DNA of 64,000 nucleotides, from the NCBI RefSeq assembly GCF_000003605.2, contig NW_003149773.1:1-64000 (forward strand), given 5' to 3'. The DNA comes from Saccoglossus kowalevskii (taxonomy: Eukaryota > Hemichordata > Enteropneusta > Harrimaniidae). A model generated the notes under the pieces. The model did not search any database. It had not been told where the DNA came from and was given only the letters and a program-made list of their open reading frames with translations. The position numbers were made by a program, and so were the translations under genes. Below, piece by piece: positions 57,693 to 64,000 of this stretch (within the stretch, counting starts at the first letter, position 1; the number at the start of each line of letters is the position of its first letter).

Positions 57693-60600
57693 CTAAACAT
57701 CGAGGTGACCAGTTTGGAATAACGTATATTGACTGATGAAATCATCAACAAAACTAGGATTCAAATGTTTAAGAGCTCTCCAGTATAAGTCACCAACTTT
57801 CTCTTTTTTACCTTTGGGATGAGTCAGTTCTAACTTAACATACGATAACCACAGGTCTGTGTGAAAAAAAAAAGATTATGTTGGTTAAACCAAGGACTAT
57901 AGTCTTTGATTAAACAGTGCATGTGCATAAGTAGACTACTGACATTATTTTAAGACAGCTAGATCCATTTAAATTATAAGTTGATATATTGGTTGCTTTA
58001 AACTTATACTGGCAGTTAATATGCAAAATGTGTTTTATAATTACATGCACTTGTTTCAGTATTCCATTCAAAATATATAAAACAGTTTTTATTTTACCGC
58101 CAGTAAATCTATTTTTCAGTTACCACAATTCACACCTTCTAAAATTTTTTTTAATTTGCACTCATTAATATTCGTTTACATACAGCCATTTTTTTTCATG
58201 TTCATTGCTGTACGGTATCAACTCAGATTTGGTGCACGTTTTACAGGAGATTTATATGTGGGAGCATATTTATGACAAGTTTTGATAGACAATTTATATA
58301 TTTTACAGACATACTTGGCTGAAAATATGTAAAAATGAAAAAAAAAACGAATGTACAAACTAACCAGTATTTGAAGCACCAAACTCTTGAATGGCAGCTT
58401 CATAACACTTCCTTAATTTTATAATCTTTGGTTTAGCCTGGAGAAAGACAAATTTATTCATTAATACACATTTATATTTTCAGTGGGCCCATCAAGTTAT
58501 AGAATTGAGATATTTACAACTTGGTACCCACATGCTACATTCATCTATTCCAGTGATCACATCAAGGTCTATTTATCATTCTTTTGTACATTAATTGCTG
58601 TGAATGCTTCAAGACTGATCATTACCTCTTGTGTTGCATATTAATTTCTGTATCACTGTACTGTCCTATGTATATGTGCAAATTTGTCTCATGTATTGTT
58701 ATTTTTATATGTCCAATATCAATGTAAAAGTACATAGAGCTGGCAGGATTAGGGGATAATGAATGGGTATGTCAGTGCTTCTCATTTTCAACATATTACA
58801 CACACAGTAAAATTGAAATGTTACAAAATCACAGGTGTTCGTATTCCAGATAGTGTTCATTGTAACTTCGAAGATATAAACAATTTTCTAATTCATGCTT
58901 TTTCTACTAAATTTCTGATGCATTTTGTTTTATTTTAATAATGTCACATTCACATGTATAGCCGTAGTACAATTGTCACAACAATGTTTCTGCTCATTCA
59001 TACTTTCAAATACAGTAATCCTAAAACAGCAATGAAAATAAAAATATGGTGGCACTTAGATATTCCATCTCTCACTTATTCTGTCAATTGGGAAAACCAT
59101 GAATAAGAAAATATCTATGTGGGAATTCAACTTTAAACAGAACACATTCTACGATCAGATCTAAACAGAAGCAGATAATTTCATCTGGCATTCATGAACT
59201 TGAGGCATAACAAGCACACATTACCCGGTAGTTGTATTCATGATGAATCCAGTCATTTTATTTTGCAATTGAAAATAGTTGTACAAACCTTGCCACATTC
59301 AATTGATATATACTTCATATAGAAATTCAAGCCAATTGGCTTTGATGCTATAAGCCTACAGAAAAATATGTGATTTTCTGTTAATTGCAAGATCTTGTGT
59401 AATTCGTGAAAGAAGCAAAGCAAATGTCTGCTGCAAAAATGGAACGATTTGTGTTCTAATACAGTAACTTTAATTTCCCTTTTTATAGTTCAATGTTAAA
59501 ATGCCAAGCTTTCAGAGGGGAATACAAATGTATGTGATTGAGATACTTCAGGAGAGGGGGCAGGCACAGATCACCCAGACACAATCCTGATTGTAATGTA
59601 CTTAAAGTAAGTTTCAATAATTCCCTGAACAAAATAAATTCAGCGAGCTTCTGAATATACATTTGGTGATTTTGCCACAATGAAAAGGTTAACACACACT
59701 ACCGTAGCAATATGTAAACAAACAAGATGTACCAGTCTTAAATAATTAAAAAATTTTGATGACTAAGTATTTTTTACCTTTTGTATATTTCCTGACATTT
59801 CATAGTTCCACCAGAAAATGCTGCCCATTCTAAATATTTTTCCTTCATAAGTAGAGCTACTTGTTTGTGTTGAGTTATGCCATGCTGGGAAAAAACAAAG
59901 GTACCACAAACAAATCTATAATATTGGTAATCTGGACAAGTATTCAATAATAATCAATAATTTTTATATCATATTGCACAATTTTATATACATATCTAAT
60001 AAATGACATCAGAGTGTACATAAAATGTAAATTGCAAAAATGTAACTTTTTTTTTAGTTTTTGATAACCTAATAAAGTTTGTGAGGAAAACAATTCTGCA
60101 AAGTCACTGTGATCTGATGTTTTCCCATCGAGGTTTGCACTGCAACAGAATTTGACAATTTCCCTTGACTCAGGAAATTCATGGAAATTTGGCTTTTGCG
60201 AAAATAAGTGATTTACATTTTCTCGTAATCACTTCATTTAGCAAATAAATTATGAAATGTAGCATCCCTAGCATGATGGATATTGGTCACCAGTGATCCC
60301 TAGGAGTGTCATTATTTATTATCATGGTTGTGGTTAGTGCTGTTTTAGCTAGGTAAAACCTGTACCATACTTCCCAGGTCATAAGCTCAATGGGTACAAT
60401 CTTAAAAATTATTAAGATATGTGAGTAAAAAAGTGTGTTTATGAAAGAAAAATGTTTATTGGTAGTTCTTTTTTCGGAGTATGTGAGACGGCCCTGAAAA
60501 AGCTGGGTTTTTTGTGTGTATTTATCGAAAATATTCAACAATGAAGATAATGATGAAGATCTTGCCTTCGACTGAATATATTTGTTTCTCATTGTGGAAG

Positions 60601-63600
60601 TATTGTGGAAATTAGTGACAATGCAACTCGTTTCACAATGTTACTTTCCAAAAAATTAATATTCTCCAATAATCTAATGAAACAACATTGATCATTTGGA
60701 TAATTTCATGATGATTACAATATCAAAAAAACAAATCTTCATTTTTTTCTGAGGTGGTTCAGTTATATGCTCACTCCTTACTTTAAACTTAACAGCATGC
60801 AGAAATCAATTCTATTGTATCATTTAAATACAACTTATTTTGACTAAAGACAAATCTGTGTGTCAGCACTAGCACTTGCAATTAGCACTTACAAAAAAAG
60901 TCAGGAGAGACAACAGTGACATTCAATGTTCGGAACTGTCGCCTGGCACAAAAACTTTTTTAAAAAAAAAATTTAAAAAAAATTAGACAAATCTGTCATT
61001 TACATATATTAAGCAGATATGGTATACAACTTCAGTGAAATTGTAAATATTTACCTGAAAGACTGCTTCAACTTCATCTGGATTACAAGCCAAACACCAA
61101 GTTAATCCTAAATCCCACAGTGGTTGTGACTGCTGCAGAGTGAAATCAATATTTTGCTGAAGGTCTACAATTATGACAATCATGTGTTAGCCTTGTGTAT
61201 TCCAATTTTATCTACTGTAATTTTCCCTTGTAATTTATTCTCGCTGAAGGATGATTCAGTGAAAATAAAATCCAGTGAATATAACTTTTACTTATATTTT
61301 ACATTCAACTCATTCAAAATCAGTGAAAATAAACACAAAAGGCCTTTTCATCCTTATAAGTATTTTACAGTACACTATATATTGGCTTCCAATTTATGTA
61401 TTCTTTTCTCAACTGTGTGTTTCCTCATGAGGTGGGGAATCAAAATAGCGTGTCAACAAGAGGCTGGAATTGATATCATTGATACATGGTGAAATTGTAT
61501 ACCATTATTTTACCTTTGATTTAACATGAGATGCAGCATAATCAAACAGGTCCATTACTTCCCCCGTTCCACTATTATCACCTGAAATCAAATTGGCAAA
61601 ATTTTATGTTAAAGTGGTTTTGCATCCATCCTGGAATGAAGTACAGTTATGTTCATAATGATCATTATAATCACATATAACTAATGAACTGCATATAGCA
61701 CATTGTGCATGTCCTCTAACATAACTAACTTTGTAGGGATCCTGAACCAAAATGGAATCCCTTAAATTCAAGTTGAGCTTCTGGGTGATGTTGGTTTTCA
61801 AAAAATAAATAAGCATGCTACTGCATTGTTGACTGCAAATGTTGTGGCCACGATTTTTTGTTTTTACACGTATCCTGTGAATAATATGTGAATTTTGGTT
61901 TACCAAAATACAAGTACTTCAACTATAGTGAGATGTTTTTTAAGATCACTGTATCAATGTATGACTTTTTGTTGCATCAATGATGCACCAATGAATTAGC
62001 ATTAAATCGTTTTGTTACAGTGTTGTGTCTATCCTCGGGGGCGGACAACCGGGCATTATCTACCACCTGGCAACCCTCGCGGTGAAAACAAAGACCAAAA
62101 ACTCGCAGAAAACGGTACTTTGCGATGGTTGATGAGAGTCCCCTGAACAGTGTAACAAGATTAGCCCTACGTGTGTAACATATATGAATTTGGTTGTTCA
62201 GGATTACTTCAAAGTTGAGTTTGTGTTGTTTTCTCGAGTTTTCATCGGCTCCACCGGCGTTCCACAGCAGCGTGCACAAAGCCCATAGAAATACGTGGTA
62301 CAGTGGTGCGCGTCGTAGCAACGTGGAACGTCTGTGACGTAGCTCTGCCCCCAAGGATACCTCACTAGAGTGTCAAATAAGCTGGCTGGTGAATATGATG
62401 CAAGTAAAGACCAACCAGAGAAAATACTGAACACTTGTGAGGTGAGTGATATAAACAAATTATGAGACAATCACAAGATAAAAAAAAACACTATCCTACC
62501 TAGTTTACAATCATTGATAACTAACTGCAATCTCTGTAACCATAGTTTCACAGACTTGATATGAGATTTGGTAGCAATCTCAGCTACCTCCTTAGCTTTG
62601 TCAACCATGCCAACTTTTATCAACACATCAACCTTGTACACACAAACAAAAAACAAGTATAATATATACCGGTATTCAATAGCAGCAATACAAACCAAGA
62701 CACTGATGAGTCTTGGGAAATTTTTATTTGAAGAACTTGGGCATCTGGAGTTACTTCCAGAGTACATGCAAGAAACCAAATATCAATCAGTTGTATTATA
62801 ACAATTATCAGCATATCAACACTATCATTTACATAATGTACTTATACAGTTTAAAAGTGAACTGGCTCAATTTAATAGATTTCCATCAGGGAAAGTCAAT
62901 TATAAATAGAGAGCAAATAAATAATCTACAAGTTTGTGACACACCCACTTTCTTGTTAACTTTATCTGTAAAACCTTGATTCAGGCTGCTCAAGTGAACA
63001 TATGAACTTATCAATCACATTCTACTCACCCACTGTTCATAGAGTTCTTCTGATAACTGGTATTTTATACTAGAAAGCAGTTTGATTGCTCTTAAGACAT
63101 GCTGTCAAGTAAATTGTATAATGAATTAACTCCCAGTTATATATTCATGCATGTATGAGAAAAAATCACAAACACCAAATGGAATTGAATCAACCATGAG
63201 CAACCAAAATGCCACATTGAAACGTGTTACAACGTAAGAAACAAGCAGAATTTTTGTTGTACTCTGCTAACTTTCTGTATGGCAAACTCCCAGTATGCAA
63301 TGTGATAAACATAAACTCCCATCATGCATCGGGATAAACATTCAATTGACCATTGTAAGATGAACCGGGCATGAGCAGTACTTTTTTTTATCTGAGCTGT
63401 TTAGTATGTCTTTTATGGGGTAATAAATTTGAATTTGTTTACCAATAGTATTGAGTTTGTACTTTAGTAACGCTAGTGCTAACAAAAATCAAACTAGTCT
63501 ACAATATGGTCGGATTTTACTGTGGCAGATTTTAATCATATTCGTGTTGCGTATAACAACGCTCTTAGAATTATATGTAATGTTTCTCGTTCTCTTAATA

Positions 63601-63989
63601 GTATAACAGAGACTTTCGCCAGACTTCATGTTGATGAGTAAGAACTCTGTTTTAATCAATTTATTATCTAGTGATACTTTCTTTAAATCACGTACTATGG
63701 CAAATGTGGCGTGGTCGATTATATTTAAGGCATATCGTGTAATTTGTTAATATTTTTTTTTTTCTTACTTTTTATATGGGCTTGTCCTGAAATAAAAAAT
63801 AATAATAATAATATAAACAAGGAAGAAAGAACAATCATACCTGGTTACAAAGGTGTTCTGATTGTCCCTCTCTTATTCTTTCCAAGCAAGTTTCTGCATA
63901 AAGAGTCCACATTTTTCTTGTTGGTAATTTCTTCACAGCTTTGTCAAACACACCATAGCATTTTTGTTCCATTTGTAACACAGCTAAAT
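57693..63989 (-). CDS. UTP6: UTP6 homologue, C-terminal half
   Basis: Nine exons: 63841-63989, 63030-63101, 62500-62632, 61514-61581, 61055-61156, 59778-59884, 59289-59355, 58365-58437, 57693-57856. All phases agree, giving the last 310 codons of roughly 600; the 5' exons are beyond the window. Matches to vertebrate UTP6 run in order: VFDKAVKKLPTRKMWTLYAE, HVLRAIKLLSSIKYQLSEE, AKEVAEIATKSHIKSVKLWL, LMKEKYLEWAAFSGG, RKCYEAAIQEFGAS and DLWLSYVKLELTHPKG, ending QTGHLDV. UTP6 is a HAT-repeat protein of the U3 small-subunit processome, acting in the nucleolus in 18S rRNA maturation. The gene looks intact and housekeeping. Confidence 0.93.
57885..57915. mobile_element. tiny palindromic insertion 4
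   Basis: An 18-bp near-palindrome CAAGGACTATAGTCTTTG at 57891-57908 is flanked by TTAAAC on both sides (57885-57890 and 57910-57915). It lies in the last UTP6 intron, 35 bp from the final exon. Confidence 0.5.
61985..62460. other. GC-richer island inside a UTP6 intron
   Basis: This patch is clearly less AT-rich than its surroundings, rich in CpG, with TGACGTAG and ACGTCACAG words that recall CRE sites. Plus-strand sequence ending AACACTTGTGAG before GTGAGTG at 62441 looks like an exon with donor. It could be a nested promoter with first exon, or an inserted element. No protein is recognised. Confidence 0.3.
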
Positions 63990-64000
63990 CTAAATAACAG

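Noticed and set aside
61977-62354. 125-codon minus-strand frame in a UTP6 intron
   Set aside because: It is not part of UTP6 and does not resemble a protein; its length is explained by the local rise in GC.

Overview
This window looks like nuclear DNA of a bilaterian animal. It is AT-rich, has spliceosomal introns with GT/AG borders, and carries many small repeats. The gene content (UNC5-type ZU5-UPA modules, galaxin-like Cys-Cys repeats, a FAM181 protein, a UTP6 gene) fits a marine invertebrate, most likely a deuterostome such as a hemichordate or amphioxus. That placement is inference; no marker here fixes the species. There are two assembly gaps, 16857-17034 and 31127-31176.

Left part (about 3.5-44 kb): three related genes whose products end in ZU5-UPA domains of the UNC5 type. 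Gene B (19015-32134, minus) is whole. Eight exons with fully consistent phases give 1878 codons: signal peptide, galaxin-like ectodomain with about 15 CC pairs, beta-helix domain, Cys-rich stalk, about nine membrane segments, and cytoplasmic ZU5-UPA. Gene A (3485-12100, minus) is its tandem paralogue. It keeps an intact signal-peptide exon and two galaxin exons, but the large exon and the UPA exons are broken, so it reads as a pseudogene. Gene C (35377-44065, plus) is divergent from gene B. It has a short hydrophobic first exon, then a divergent ZU5-UPA and a Death domain, and no galaxin, beta-helix or multi-pass part, an arrangement like UNC5CL. Four strong kappaB-like sites lie between 31.6 and 35.7 kb, around the first exons of genes B and C. 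Together this suggests a cluster of surface receptor and adaptor genes, plausibly immune.

Mobile DNA is dense in this cluster. One short LTR element (14590-17092) and three solo LTRs of the same family (9973-10655, 28465-29170, 44072-44750) have 4-bp target duplications around the solo copies. Five copies of a ~125-bp hairpin MITE sit between TTAA sites. There is a hAT transposase fragment, fragments of PIF1-like and RecQ-like helicases, and other inverted-repeat elements. Four tiny perfect or near-perfect palindromes (18-35 bp), each flanked by 6-8 bp direct repeats, look like insertions.

Right part: 44.8-50 kb is AT-rich intergenic DNA with repeats. A single-exon FAM181 homologue lies at 51043-52209 (plus). 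From 52.2 to 57.7 kb I see no gene. From 57.7 kb to the end is the 3' half of a UTP6 gene (minus, nine exons, last 310 codons), a housekeeping nucleolar protein.
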